Shown in pieces: positions 1-9,605 of a stretch of DNA of 64,000 nt (within the stretch, counting starts at the first letter, position 1; the number at the start of each line of letters is the position of its first letter). The translations under genes were made by a program, and so were the position numbers. The stretch lies in NCBI GenBank assembly GCA_016700115.1, contig CP064999.1:1240001-1304000 (forward strand). The letters are read 5' to 3'. The notes below the pieces were generated by a model. It was not told the DNA's origin. It ran no database searches and worked only from the letters and a program-made list of their open reading frames with translations. This stretch comes from Sphingobacteriales bacterium (GTDB lineage: Bacteria > Bacteroidota > Bacteroidia > Chitinophagales > UBA2359).

Positions 1-1
1 A

Positions 2-2224
2 CCCCAAGACCTGCTCTCCCCACCCGACAATAATGAAGGTGTTTATCGGGTTGGCACTACCACAGGAGAACCGTTTAGCAACTATGACATCGGAAATAAT
101 ACTGAAACATGGACGGGTTTGGTTCTGAAATTTGCAGGCAAAATTATCGTACCTGCCGAACAAACACTCATAATAGATGAAAGTGTCATAGAAATGAGAG
201 GTGGTGAAAATTCAGAAATCATCATAGAACCCGGCGGACGACTTGAAATAAATCAAGCTACACTGAAAGCAGATAATTGTAATGACAAATTTTGGAAAGG
301 CATCAGTGTAATGGGTTCAGAGATACCCTATGGCAACGATACCGGTTTCGAAACCGAAGCCGCCACCGGCAATTACGGAGTTTTAGTGGCTACAAATTCA
401 AAAATAGAAAACGCCCGTATCGGTTCTTGTAACGGATTGCTTACAGACAATTCCATCACCGCAGCAGGAGGCTTAATTCGTTTGAACAACACCGAGTTTA
501 AAGACAACGGGATTGCTATTAAATTGGAGAAATTTGCACCTTCCAATCATCAGGTTCACGATATACAAAATTGTACGGTAACCTTTACCCAAAACAATCC
601 CCCTGAAAACGCTCCTGAATTCTGGTGGGATTCAAATGCAAATCAACCCATAGGTTTATGGGCTACTGCCATGAAACTGATAAATCCGTTGTACAACAAC
701 CGGTTTCATAGCACCATGACGGAAACCAAAAGCGGTATCGGAATGAGGTTGAACAATGTGGCTACTTTGATAACCGCAGACCCCGAAACCGACCCCGACA
801 ATCCGGAAATCTTTGAGTTTAGCGGACTGAGCAAGGGCATAGATGTCTATAACACCCTGACCGTCATGAAAAACGTGAACATCTCCGACCAAAACTTCCA
901 AACCACCAAAAAACAAGTAACCCTGAACGGAACAGTCGGCAGCATCATTACCGGAAACACTTTTACCGTTCCTCCCGGCAGTTCGCAAGCAGACGATACC
1001 TACGGGCTGCTAACCTATGGTAGCATAGGGCTAGTCATTGAAAACAATCTGTTTCGGGCAGAAGAAGCCGAATACAACCCCTACACTTTCGGTGCTATTT
1101 TTGACAACACCGAATATGGCAGCTTTGTAACTCATGTAAGAAACAACTTTTTCGACAGCCGCCTAAACCCCGCCACTCAGTTTATAGGCTACAACGGACG
1201 CCTGCTCACCAACTGCAACGCCTACGACGACTGCGATATTGACTGGCACCTCGCCGAATACGCCACCCTGCCACCACAAGGAATATGCGACATTGACGAT
1301 GCAGGCAAAGCCCACCGCACCCATTGGCATTTTGTAGAGGAACCCTTTTCTACGATAGATTACGATGACTACCACATCATCAACGAAAGTTCTTCAACCC
1401 TCTACCTGAATATAGACAACAGCCCTCAGTCTGACCCTTTCGAAGGCAATCCATCCTCTATGTATGTTGCTGGGGTTGTTAATGTACAATTTTGTGGAAC
1501 TCCAACATCTCCTGTTTATAATACATCTTGCACAGTAACAATTCCTATTGAAGGTATAGGAATGGCGGTCTGTGATGACGAAGAAAATATAGAAGGGCGT
1601 ATTTACATTTTTTTGCGCAACAATCAACAGGATAGCTTGCTTGCGTTGTTACACTGTTTAGACACTGAATGGGCAATACGCTTGTTGGTTGGTACTTATG
1701 TTGATGAGGGTCTTTTTGAACAAGCATTACACGAACTGCAAAACTTGCCGGAAACACCGGAAAATGCTGAATTTATAGCTTTGTACCAAGCTATAATACA
1801 AGGTGGTATAGAAGGAAGTGGTAAATCTGATGTAGCTATAAGTACAATGAACTCAATTGCTGAGAATAGCAATTCACCATTTTATATACTAGCTGAAAGT
1901 GTATTAGCTAATTACAGAAATAAAGAGTATATCCGACATGGGCAACCCGTTAATTTAAAATTATTAATAACCCCAAAAGATAAAAGTTATTTCCAAATTA
2001 TACCTAATCCAGCTGCTTCTTCTATAGTTTGCAAGTTTGTAGAACCATTAGATCAGAATTGTCGCTTATTTATTTATGATTGTAGTGGAAAAATAGCGAT
2101 AAGTGTTTTTGTTCCTATTGCAAGTTTGCAGACAAATGTTAACATAGACCTGTTAAATAATGGCATTTACTTTTGTCGTTTGGAAGGTAGCGGTTCTGTC
2201 CAAAAATTAGTTGTTGTTAAATAG
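2..2224 (+). CDS. Module protein A1: secreted beta-helix-like T9SS cargo, 5' end outside the window
   Basis: The frame is open from base 2, so the gene starts to the left of the window and the first in-frame TTG at 119 is not a real start. The visible part has a beta-helix-like stretch of short Asn/Gly-rich strands (patterns such as NNVATLITAD and TLTVMKNVNISDQ). A Cys-containing middle follows, then a helical segment (LLALLHCLDTEWAIRLLVG, ELQNLPETPENAEFIAL) that looks TPR-like. The end is a T9SS type A sorting domain (IPNPAASS near the start, GIYFCRLEG, final KLVVVK). The protein is probably exported across the outer membrane by T9SS and anchored or released. Its function is unknown. It is the longest member of a four-copy family in this window (see A2, A3, A4). 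Confidence 0.8.
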   Translation, partial: PQDLLSPPDNNEGVYRVGTTTGEPFSNYDIGNNTETWTGLVLKFAGKIIVPAEQTLIIDESVIEMRGGENSEIIIEPGGRLEINQATLKADNCNDKFWKGISVMGSEIPYGNDTGFETEAATGNYGVLVATNSKIENARIGSCNGLLTDNSITAAGGLIRLNNTEFKDNGIAIKLEKFAPSNHQVHDIQNCTVTFTQNNPPENAPEFWWDSNANQPIGLWATAMKLINPLYNNRFHSTMTETKSGIGMRLNNVATLITADPETDPDNPEIFEFSGLSKGIDVYNTLTVMKNVNISDQNFQTTKKQVTLNGTVGSIITGNTFTVPPGSSQADDTYGLLTYGSIGLVIENNLFRAEEAEYNPYTFGAIFDNTEYGSFVTHVRNNFFDSRLNPATQFIGYNGRLLTNCNAYDDCDIDWHLAEYATLPPQGICDIDDAGKAHRTHWHFVEEPFSTIDYDDYHIINESSSTLYLNIDNSPQSDPFEGNPSSMYVAGVVNVQFCGTPTSPVYNTSCTVTIPIEGIGMAVCDDEENIEGRIYIFLRNNQQDSLLALLHCLDTEWAIRLLVGTYVDEGLFEQALHELQNLPETPENAEFIALYQAIIQGGIEGSGKSDVAISTMNSIAENSNSPFYILAESVLANYRNKEYIRHGQPVNLKLLITPKDKSYFQIIPNPAASSIVCKFVEPLDQNCRLFIYDCSGKIAISVFVPIASLQTNVNIDLLNNGIYFCRLEGSGSVQKLVVVK

Positions 2225-2233
2225 TAAATTATT

Positions 2234-2275
2234 AAATTGGGTTTGTCTAATTCCAAAAGACAAACCCAATTTTTA
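2234..2275 (+). terminator. Rho-independent terminator after A1
   Basis: The 15-base arm AAATTGGGTTTGTCT pairs with its complement across an 8-9 base loop and is followed by a T-rich tract. It sits 10 bases after the A1 stop and before B1, which suggests B1 has its own promoter or depends on readthrough. Confidence 0.75.
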
Positions 2276-2292
2276 TATTTCACCACTTTATT

Positions 2293-3824
2293 ATGAAAAT
2301 TATTTTAATAGTACTGCTTGTATGTTTATGCTCAATTGAGGCGATAACTCAAACCCAATTTACTTATTTCAATAAAGTATTTGGAGGCGATACTTCTAAT
2401 ATGCTTGCACAAGTTGTTCAACCCGTTTCTGGTGGCTATTTAGTTATTGGTAGTTATGGTACTCAAAACATTGAACATTCAATATTTGTAATGAATATTG
2501 ATGAGCAAGGCAATGAATTAACATTTAAGAATTTGGCAGTCGGTACTGAGTGGGGTGTAGTAGAAGATGGCAGTTTTGTTAAACCTACTTCAGATGGAAA
2601 TTTTGTTTGTACTTTAGCAGAAATTTCTTACAATCCTACTCTAAAACTTATACCTCATTTATTCAAGTTTAATTCAAGTGGTGATACCATCTGGCATCAG
2701 TCATACCCCAATGAATATTCACAGTTTACACGATCAATAATTCAAACCTATGATAATGGATTTGCAATGGTTGGATATAGATATGTACAAGATACTGCTC
2801 GTTTTGTTTTGATAAAAACAGATGCTTATGGTAATTACGAGTGGTCAAAAACTTATATGTTAGAACATGATTCAAGAGCTTTTAGTATTCAACAAACTCC
2901 TTGGGATGGAGGATACATTTTAGGAGGATGGGGCTACTCCACGACAAACGGCTACGATATGTTTGTTGTTAAAACTCTCGCTAATGGTGATACCCTTTGG
3001 ACTAAACACTATGGCAATGAATTAAATGATTGTGCTGCAAAAGTAGTTAATTTAACAACTTATGAAGAATGGTTATCAGGAGAAGAGCCTAACTATCTAA
3101 CGACCGGTTGCATCAAAGAAGGGATAGTTAAAAAACTTTATCTTTCAGTTATTGATGAAAATGGAGTTATCATATGGGAAAAGAAGCATAATTTTTTACC
3201 TGAAATAAGCAGCTTTCAAGTGTTACCATTAATCAAATCTAACAAGAGTTTTATTGGAAGTGGTTATTATTTACCTGATAATATTACACCTCGTCCATTC
3301 ATTGCATCTTTTCATCACAATGGAAATTTAGATTGGGTAGTAACCCCTACATTAAATCCGACTAAACATGTATATATCAAAGATCTCCAACCCACTCCTG
3401 ATGGCGGCTACGTTTTAGCAGGTTATCAATACAACGACCCCCAAACCGCATGGGTGTTAAAAATAGACAGCCTTGGCAATACATGCAGTTATGTGGGTTG
3501 CGACAGCACCGTAGTGGTAGAAGTGCTGCCCGGCATCACCTCCAATTCAAGCCCTGAAATATCGGCAATGGTCTATCCCGTTCCTGCTTCTACCTATCTC
3601 AACATCCGCTGCAAATACCATCCGGCATCCTTCCTTCGGGCAATGCCGGATGGTATTTGTACGACATAACCGGCAGGCAGGTAGCCGAAACCACCTTAAC
3701 CGGCAACAACTGCATTGAGGAGATTTCGGTAGAACATTTGCCGGCTGGTATTTACTACTATCAGGTGTTGTTGCCCTTATCGGGACAGGTGGTGGCGAGT
3801 GGGAAGGTGGTGGTGGGCAGGTAG
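2293..3824 (+). pseudogene. Module protein B1: beta-propeller-like T9SS cargo, frameshifted near its C-terminus
   Basis: The ATG at 2293 gives a signal peptide (MKIILIVLLVCLCSIEA) and repeated blade-like units of the type DGGY-x-LGG, YDMFVVKT and NGDTLWTK, which resemble secreted beta-propeller proteins. The frame stops at 3669 after a scrambled tail. The +2 frame from about 3612 to the TAG at 3822 encodes the expected T9SS tail (QIPSGILPSG, WYLYDITGRQVAE, GIYYYQVLLP, ASGKVVVG). Comparison with B2 and B3 places a one-base deletion at CGCTGC(C)AAATACCA, about 3613. The lost piece is the sorting signal, so as written the protein would be exported to the periplasm but not through T9SS. An assembly error is an alternative. 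Function unknown. Confidence 0.75.
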
Positions 3825-3851
3825 TAGAGACAAGGCATGCCTTGTCTCTAC
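3824..3851. repeat. 28-bp perfect palindrome after B1
   Basis: GTAGAGACAAGGCA is followed directly by its own reverse complement. The palindrome starts at the last base of the B1 stop region. It resembles the short repetitive extragenic palindromes seen in many environmental genomes. It has no T tract, so terminator function is uncertain. Confidence 0.7.
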
Positions 3852-3974
3852 CGGATAATGCCGATAGGCATGGCACCAAACAATTTTACCGTTTAACTAA
3901 ATCAGATTTCGTTGTTTTCGTTTTACAAAAAACGTTACTTTTATCCTGTTGTTCATCATTAAACCCTGCATGTT

Positions 3975-5483
3975 ATGGTTCAGATAATAGGTTTGTTCCT
4001 CTTATGCCTCTTTCAAAACGACATGCTGACCGAAACCCATATCATTACCGACCCCGACAATCCGGAAATCTTTGAGTTTAGCGGACTGAGCAAGGGTATA
4101 GATGTCTATAACACCCTGACCGTGATGAAAGAGGTAAACATTACCAATCAAAACTTCCAATCAACCCAAAAAGGAATTACCCTAAACGGAACGGTTGGCA
4201 GCAAGGTTACCAACAACACGTTTTCAGTACCTCCCGGCATTTCGCTGGCAGAAGATACCTACGGGCTGCTAACCTACGGCAGCATAGGGCTTACAGTTGA
4301 AGACAATCAATTTCAGGCACAGGAAGCCCAATACAACCCCTTCACTTTCGGCGCAATTTTTGACAACACCGAATATGGTAGTTTTGTATCGCATGTAAGA
4401 AACAACTTTTTCGACAGCCGGCTAAACCCCGCCACCCAGTTTATAGGCAGCAACAACCGCCTCTACACCAACTGCAACGCCTATGACGATTGCGATCTTG
4501 ACTGGCACCTTGCAACCGATGCTATTTTGCCTGATCAGGGAATATGTGACCCAGCAGATGCCGATCTCGCTCTCCGGACCCACTGGCATTATGTAAACGA
4601 AATTGGTTCTACCATTGGCTACAACAACTATCACATCATCAACGATAATTTAGCCTTCACACTCAACCTAAACATTGATAATAGCGTACAGTCGGATCCT
4701 ATATATGGGGGCACTCCTCTGCCTTATGTGACAGGGAACGTTAATGTGCAACAATGTGATCCACTTGATCCTTTTTTCCAAAATATGTCCTGTACAGTAC
4801 CAATTCCTATTGAAGGTGCAGGAATGGCAGATTGTAATAACGAAAACGATATAGAACAACGTATTTACAACTTTTTGCGCTACAACCAACGCGATAGTCT
4901 CCTCGCTCTACTACACTGTATTGATACGGAGTGGGCAATCCGTTTGTTGGTAGGCACTTATGTAGATGAAGGTCTTTATGAACATGCATTAGACGAACTG
5001 CAAAACTTGCCCAACACACCAGAAAATGCAGAGTTTATAGCGTTGTATCAGGCCATTATTGAAGGCGGTTTGGAAGGTAATGGTAAAACATCAGAGTCTG
5101 CTGCTAAAGTAAGTCAATTAGCTGATGATGTATTATCAACACACCAATCGTTAGCTCAAAGTGTATTGGCAGTTTATAAAAGTGCCGATTATGTAAGACA
5201 TGGAATGCCAATTCGAACCAACTTAAAGTACAATACTATTCTGCCTGATTTTGACTTAGCGCCAAATCCTGCAAGCAATATGGTAAAAATCTTATTTAGA
5301 AACCCAATAACCGAAAAATGTCATTTACAAATCTGTCATTTAAATGGTCGATTCGTCAAAAATGTAGAAGTCTCTGCAAATAGCACAGCCCTGCACCTGA
5401 ATATTGAAAATTTGGCTACAGGTATTTATTTCTGCCGTTTAAGTACAGGTACTACTACCTCAAAATTAGTTGTTATTAAGTAG
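3975..5483 (+). CDS. Module protein A2: N-terminally shortened beta-helix-like T9SS protein
   Basis: Residues from about 25 onward match A1 closely (TDPDNPEIFEFSGLSKGIDV, then the beta-helix tail, the LLALLHCIDTEWAIRLLVG helical segment, and a T9SS tail ending KLVVIK). Everything in A1 before base about 790 is missing. In its place is a short hydrophobic start, MVQIIGLFLLCLFQN, that could be a remnant signal peptide. A3 starts with the same MVQI. The gene therefore looks like an A copy that kept its start context and lost an internal segment of several hundred residues. It may still be secreted, but the start is too short to be confident. Function unknown. Confidence 0.7.
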   Translation: MVQIIGLFLLCLFQNDMLTETHIITDPDNPEIFEFSGLSKGIDVYNTLTVMKEVNITNQNFQSTQKGITLNGTVGSKVTNNTFSVPPGISLAEDTYGLLTYGSIGLTVEDNQFQAQEAQYNPFTFGAIFDNTEYGSFVSHVRNNFFDSRLNPATQFIGSNNRLYTNCNAYDDCDLDWHLATDAILPDQGICDPADADLALRTHWHYVNEIGSTIGYNNYHIINDNLAFTLNLNIDNSVQSDPIYGGTPLPYVTGNVNVQQCDPLDPFFQNMSCTVPIPIEGAGMADCNNENDIEQRIYNFLRYNQRDSLLALLHCIDTEWAIRLLVGTYVDEGLYEHALDELQNLPNTPENAEFIALYQAIIEGGLEGNGKTSESAAKVSQLADDVLSTHQSLAQSVLAVYKSADYVRHGMPIRTNLKYNTILPDFDLAPNPASNMVKILFRNPITEKCHLQICHLNGRFVKNVEVSANSTALHLNIENLATGIYFCRLSTGTTTSKLVVIK

Positions 5484-5493
5484 CATTCTTAAC

Positions 5494-5532
5494 AGCAGTA
5501 ATGGCTGATTTTAAGCCATTACTGCTTTCCTT
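5494..5532 (+). terminator. Hairpin after A2
   Basis: AGCAGTAATGGCT pairs with AGCCATTACTGCT over a 7-base loop and is followed by a pyrimidine-rich stretch (TTCCTTTTA). It is placed exactly as the hairpin after A1. Confidence 0.65.
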
Positions 5533-5555
5533 TTACCAATTTGAAACACAGAATA

Positions 5556-7088
5556 ATGAATGCAAATACTGGTTTAACATTAGGCATAGTGATGCTATTT
5601 TCTACTTTTGTTTTACAAGCACAAACCTCATTTGTATATTATAACAAAACTTATGGTGGCAATGACACCATAAATATACTGGCGCAGGCAGTGCAGCAGG
5701 TAGAGGATGGAGTTTTAGTTTTTGGTAATTATGGAACCAATACCATTCCCTATGGGCTATATTGTATGAAAACAGATGCTTTGGGGAATTTTCAATGGAT
5801 TAAAAAATTAGATGAAACGCCAACCTTTCAACAAATGGGAATTTCAGTGGGTACACAAGTTATAAGAGTTCAAGACAATATAATCCTGATGTACGGGAAA
5901 CAAAAGAACATTTATGTATTAAAACTTGATTTTGGGGGCAATGTTATATGGCAAAGTCAATTTGAAGTTATTACTTGGCAAGCCGGGCATATGATTATTA
6001 ATACAATTGATGAAGGGTTTTTAATTGGCGGATTAGAACAAAACACAACCGCCGACACCGTAAAAGCCTACGCCCTCAAAATAGACAGCGAAGGTAACTT
6101 TGAATGGGACAAACGCTACCTGATGGGTAATGATGCCCGTTTTTTTACCGTTCAGCACACACCTTGGGATGGTGGCTACATCTTTGGCGGCATGGGCTAC
6201 TCTACCATCACCGGCTACGATATGTTTGTGGTAAAAACCGCCGCAAACGGCGATACCCTCTGGACGAAAAGATATGGTAATGAATTAAATGACTGTGCAG
6301 CACAGGTAATCAATTTGACATCTTATGAAGATTGGTTGGCAGGACAAGAACCCGACTATTTAATGACAGGGTGTTTTAAAGAAGGAATTACAAAAAAACT
6401 CTACCTCGCAGTAATAGATGGAAACGGAATAATAAAATGGGAAAAAAAACATGGATTTCTACCTGATATAAGTAGTTTTCAAGCACTTCCCATTATCAAA
6501 CCCGATAAAGGCTTCATCGGAAGTGGTTATTATTTACATAATGGCTTCATTCCCCAACCTTATGTAGCTGCTTTTCACGCTGATGGAAATTTAAATTGGG
6601 TAGTAACCCCCACCGTCAATCCCGAAAAGCAGGTTTACCTAAGAGACCTACAACCCACCCCCGATGGCGGTTATATATTGGCAGGCTATCAATACAGCAG
6701 CCCTCAAACCGCATGGGTATTAAAGATAGACAGCCTCGGCAATACCTGCAGCTTTATAGGTTGCGACAGCACGGTGGTGGTAGAAGTGCTACCTGGTATT
6801 CCCTCCAATACAAACACAAAGGTTTCGGCAATGGTCTATCCCGTTCCGGCTTCTACCCACCTCTTTATACGCTACCAAATACCTGTCGGCATTTCACCCT
6901 CAGGTGGTGCAGTATGGCGTTTGTACGATGCTCTCGGCAGACAGGTAGCAGAAGAAACATTACAAGGCAGCACAGGGACAGAACAAGTACCGGTAGAACA
7001 CCTGTTGGCGGGTATCTACTATTACCGGGTGGTGTTCCCTGCATCGGGGCAAACATTGGCAAGCGGGAAGGTAATGGTTAGTGAGTAG
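5556..7088 (+). CDS. Module protein B2: secreted beta-propeller-like T9SS cargo
   Basis: I start the gene at ATG 5556, which yields a signal peptide (LGIVMLFSTFVLQAQ); the upstream in-frame TTG at 5541 adds nothing. The body has the family's repeated units (DGGYIFGGMGYS, YDMFVVKTAANGDTLWTK, DLQPTPDGGYILAGYQY), then the conserved GCDSTVVVEVLPGI linker and a complete T9SS type A tail (YPVPASTHLFIRYQIP, WRLYDALGRQVAE, GIYYYRVVFP, ASGKVMVSE). The segment around 6045-6270 is nearly identical to B3, while the next stretch (YGNELNDCAAQV, TGCFKEGI, KKLYLAVID) matches B1. The copy is therefore mosaic. It is the intact reference copy for locating the B1 frameshift. Role unknown; an extracellular or cell-surface protein is likely. 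Confidence 0.85.
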   Translation: MNANTGLTLGIVMLFSTFVLQAQTSFVYYNKTYGGNDTINILAQAVQQVEDGVLVFGNYGTNTIPYGLYCMKTDALGNFQWIKKLDETPTFQQMGISVGTQVIRVQDNIILMYGKQKNIYVLKLDFGGNVIWQSQFEVITWQAGHMIINTIDEGFLIGGLEQNTTADTVKAYALKIDSEGNFEWDKRYLMGNDARFFTVQHTPWDGGYIFGGMGYSTITGYDMFVVKTAANGDTLWTKRYGNELNDCAAQVINLTSYEDWLAGQEPDYLMTGCFKEGITKKLYLAVIDGNGIIKWEKKHGFLPDISSFQALPIIKPDKGFIGSGYYLHNGFIPQPYVAAFHADGNLNWVVTPTVNPEKQVYLRDLQPTPDGGYILAGYQYSSPQTAWVLKIDSLGNTCSFIGCDSTVVVEVLPGIPSNTNTKVSAMVYPVPASTHLFIRYQIPVGISPSGGAVWRLYDALGRQVAEETLQGSTGTEQVPVEHLLAGIYYYRVVFPASGQTLASGKVMVSE

Positions 7089-7103
7089 CCGCCTGTTTGT
7101 TTC

Positions 7104-7136
7104 AACTCTGTCAGCGTTGCAAACGCTGACAGAGTT
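7104..7136. repeat. Palindrome after B2
   Basis: AACTCTGTCAGCGTT is separated from its exact reverse complement by GCA. Related but imperfect palindromes with the same GTTGCAAAC centre follow B3 (9484-9516) and B4 (about 12137-12168), so this is a repeat family tied to B-gene ends. There is no T tract. Confidence 0.7.
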
Positions 7137-7217
7137 TGCAAATAAGCCACCGTATTATCAGATATTAAGTATCTTGTGGCTGGGAAAGTGTATTAATCAA
7201 GTTCCTCCTTTAAAATC

Positions 7218-7814
7218 ATGGTTCAGATATTTTGCCTGCTCGCCCTATTGCACTGTATAGATACCGAATGGGCAATTCGCCTCTTAGTAGGCACTTATGT
7301 AGATGAACACCTTTATGAACAAGCCTTGGAGGAACTTCAAAACTTGCCGAACACGCCAGAAAATGCTGAGTTCATAGCCCTGTATCAAGCCATTATTGAG
7401 GGAGGTTTGGAAGGTAGCGGTAAATCATCGGCAGCTATTGTTACGGTAAATACAATAGCAGATAATGCTGTTTCAACACACAAAACATTAGCCCAAAGCG
7501 TTTTGGCAATATATAATGGTGCTGATTATATAAGGCATGGCGCACCTATAAACCTTCCAAACAGTGGTCGTTTACAGGTATCAGCATTTAATCTGCTCCC
7601 CAATCCGGCGCAAGACCAAGTTACTGTTATGTTTACCAGATATGTCAAACCCAACCAAACAATGAAAATATTTGATTTGCAAGGTAGATTGGTTCTGATA
7701 CAAAAAGATATTGCACAAAACACCCTTGTAAATGTTGCCAAGTTGCAAACCGGTATATATTTCTGTCGTTTGTCTGAGGAAGCAGACGTTGTAAAATTAG
7801 TCATTGTCCGGTAG
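7218..7814 (+). CDS. Module protein A3: remnant with only the helical segment and T9SS tail
   Basis: The short start MVQIFCLL is fused directly to the conserved helical segment (ALLHCIDTEWAIRLLVGTYV), followed by ELQNLPNTPENAEFIAL and a T9SS tail (LLPNPAQDQVTVMF, GIYFCRLSEE, final KLVIVR). The whole beta-helix region of A1 and A2 is absent. The first codons (ATGGTTCAGATA) match A2, which suggests an internal deletion from just after the start codon. No credible signal peptide remains, so the product is unlikely to be exported, and this is probably a decaying copy although the frame is open. Confidence 0.65.
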   Translation: MVQIFCLLALLHCIDTEWAIRLLVGTYVDEHLYEQALEELQNLPNTPENAEFIALYQAIIEGGLEGSGKSSAAIVTVNTIADNAVSTHKTLAQSVLAIYNGADYIRHGAPINLPNSGRLQVSAFNLLPNPAQDQVTVMFTRYVKPNQTMKIFDLQGRLVLIQKDIAQNTLVNVAKLQTGIYFCRLSEEADVVKLVIVR

Positions 7815-7825
7815 CATTTTTTCTT

Positions 7826-7870
7826 AAAGGCGCAGATGGATGTTTTCATCTGCGCCTTTAGTTTTTTTTA
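7826..7870 (+). terminator. Rho-independent terminator after A3
   Basis: AAAGGCGCAGATG pairs with CATCTGCGCCTTT across an 8-base loop, followed by AG and a run of eight or more T. This is one of the clearest terminators in the window. It overlaps the upstream TTG that would otherwise extend B3, which supports starting B3 at 7882. Confidence 0.85.
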
Positions 7871-7881
7871 AACCCCTCATT

Positions 7882-9429
7882 ATGAAAAAACAGTTCTTTT
7901 TCATCATATTGATTCTATGTGTCTTTCATGCAAAAGCTCAAGTTGCCCAGTTTATTTATTTTAACAAGGTGTTATCCAGTGACACCATGAATATATTGGC
8001 ACAGGCGATACAACCAATAGAAGACGGATATTTGACTTTGGGTGGCTATGCTACTTCCGAAAACTATGTCTTATACATACGAAAGCTAAATTTGACGGGT
8101 GAGACGGATTGGATAAAACCCTTCGAAATCATAGAAAACTTGGCTGATTTAGGAATTATTGAATGGGGAGGACAAGTGCGAATCGTAAATAACTCATTAA
8201 TAGCAGTCTATGAGCGAGCCAAAAATATCTGCTTCACAAAATTTAACTTAGATGGTGATACTATTTTGCATAAAAAATATATTCAATCGGGTTGGCAACT
8301 GGGAAAACAAATAATTTCTACACCCGACAATGGTTTTATAATTGCAGGAATGGAGCAAAACTCAACCGTCGACACCGTAAAAGCCTACGCCCTCAAAATA
8401 GACAGCGAGGGCAACTTTGAATGGGACAAACGCTACCTGATGGGCAACGATGCCCGTTTTTTCACCGTTCAACACACCCCTTGGGATGGCGGTTTCATCT
8501 TTGGCGGCATGGGCTACTCCGCTACCACAGGCTACGATATGTTTGTGGTTAAAACCACTGCTAATGGTGATACTCTTTGGACGAAAAGGTATGGTAGCAG
8601 TAAAAATGATTGCGCCGGTTACGTTGTGCCCTTAACCACTTATCAGGAATACTTAAATGGTGTTCCAATAGAGTATTTACTTACTGGCTGTTGGGAAAGC
8701 ACCGAGCCGGACCCCTTGTTTGGACATGTGGATTATCTATATATAGCCAAAATCAATGAAATGGGTGATATTATTTGGGAGCACAACTATACATCTCTTG
8801 CAAAATGGCTGTTGTTGCAAACACCTCCTATTATTGCACCTGATAAAAGTTTCATCGGCACGGGATTTTATTTAACAAATGGCTACACTCCAAGCACTAA
8901 AGTTTTAAAATTCGACTCGAATGGTACCATAGCTTGGCAAAAAAACTATACTCTCAATCCCGACAAATCCTGCTACCTAAAAGACCTCCAACCCACTACT
9001 AATGGCGGCTATGTTCTGGCAGGCTATCAGTACAGCAGCCCACAAACTGCATGGGTATTAAAAATAGACAGCCTGGGCAACACATGCAGCTATATAGGAT
9101 GCGACAGCACAGTAGTGGTGGAAGTGCTGCCCGGCATCCCTTCCAATTCAACCTTGGCAGTAGAGGCATTGGTCTATCCCGTTCCGGCATCAACCCATCT
9201 CTTTATCCGCTACCAAATACCTGCCGGTATTTTACCCTCCGGTGGCTCAATGTGGCGTTTGTACGATTCTCTCGGCAGGCAGGTTGTAGAGGAAACATTG
9301 CAGGGCAACGAAGGGGTAGCAGAAGTTTCGGTAGCACATCTGCCGGTGGGTATCTACTATTATCGGGTTGTGCTTCCAACATCGGGTCAGGCGGTGGCGA
9401 GCGGGAAGATTTTGGTAAGTGAAAAGTGA
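7882..9429 (+). CDS. Module protein B3: secreted beta-propeller-like T9SS cargo
   Basis: ATG 7882 gives MKKQFFFIILILCVFHAKAQ, a typical signal peptide. The in-frame extension back to 7840 lies inside the A3 terminator and is rejected. The body carries the family repeats (DGGFIFGGMGYS, YDMFVVKTTANGDTLWTK, TNGGYVLAGYQY), the linker CSYIGCDSTVVVEVLPGI, and a complete T9SS tail (YPVPASTHLFIRYQIP, WRLYDSLGRQVVE, GIYYYRVVLP, ASGKILVSEK). It is nearly identical to B2 from about 8372 to 8595 but diverges downstream (YGSSKNDCAGYVVPLTTY, TGCWESTEPDP). Its last codons begin a 115-bp segment repeated at the end of B4. Function unknown; surface or secreted. Confidence 0.85.
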   Translation: MKKQFFFIILILCVFHAKAQVAQFIYFNKVLSSDTMNILAQAIQPIEDGYLTLGGYATSENYVLYIRKLNLTGETDWIKPFEIIENLADLGIIEWGGQVRIVNNSLIAVYERAKNICFTKFNLDGDTILHKKYIQSGWQLGKQIISTPDNGFIIAGMEQNSTVDTVKAYALKIDSEGNFEWDKRYLMGNDARFFTVQHTPWDGGFIFGGMGYSATTGYDMFVVKTTANGDTLWTKRYGSSKNDCAGYVVPLTTYQEYLNGVPIEYLLTGCWESTEPDPLFGHVDYLYIAKINEMGDIIWEHNYTSLAKWLLLQTPPIIAPDKSFIGTGFYLTNGYTPSTKVLKFDSNGTIAWQKNYTLNPDKSCYLKDLQPTTNGGYVLAGYQYSSPQTAWVLKIDSLGNTCSYIGCDSTVVVEVLPGIPSNSTLAVEALVYPVPASTHLFIRYQIPAGILPSGGSMWRLYDSLGRQVVEETLQGNEGVAEVSVAHLPVGIYYYRVVLPTSGQAVASGKILVSEK

Positions 9430-9517
9430 AAAACTAAAAGTGAAAAGTGGCTGGCTTTAACCGATAGAAACTGCCTTGTTTTCAACCCTGTTGGTGTTGC
9501 AAACGTCAACAGGGTTT
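9403..9517. repeat. 115-bp direct repeat, copy 1 (B3 3' end)
   Basis: The segment matches 12055-12169 with one substitution (C versus A near 9488). It covers the last B codons, the run of AAAGTGAAAA-like words, and an imperfect palindrome with GTTGCAAAC at its centre. The two B genes differ far more than this in their bodies. Confidence 0.85.
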
Positions 9518-9605
9518 GCAAGGAAGATATTTAATTGAAAAACATTACCTATCTTTCGGTTGGAAAAACAGATAAACCGAGTTCATCTTCAAAATCCCGT
9601 AAATC

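Noticed and set aside
3842..4075. 77-codon frame before A2
   Set aside because: It overlaps the A2 start and reads the A-family sequence in a wrong frame.
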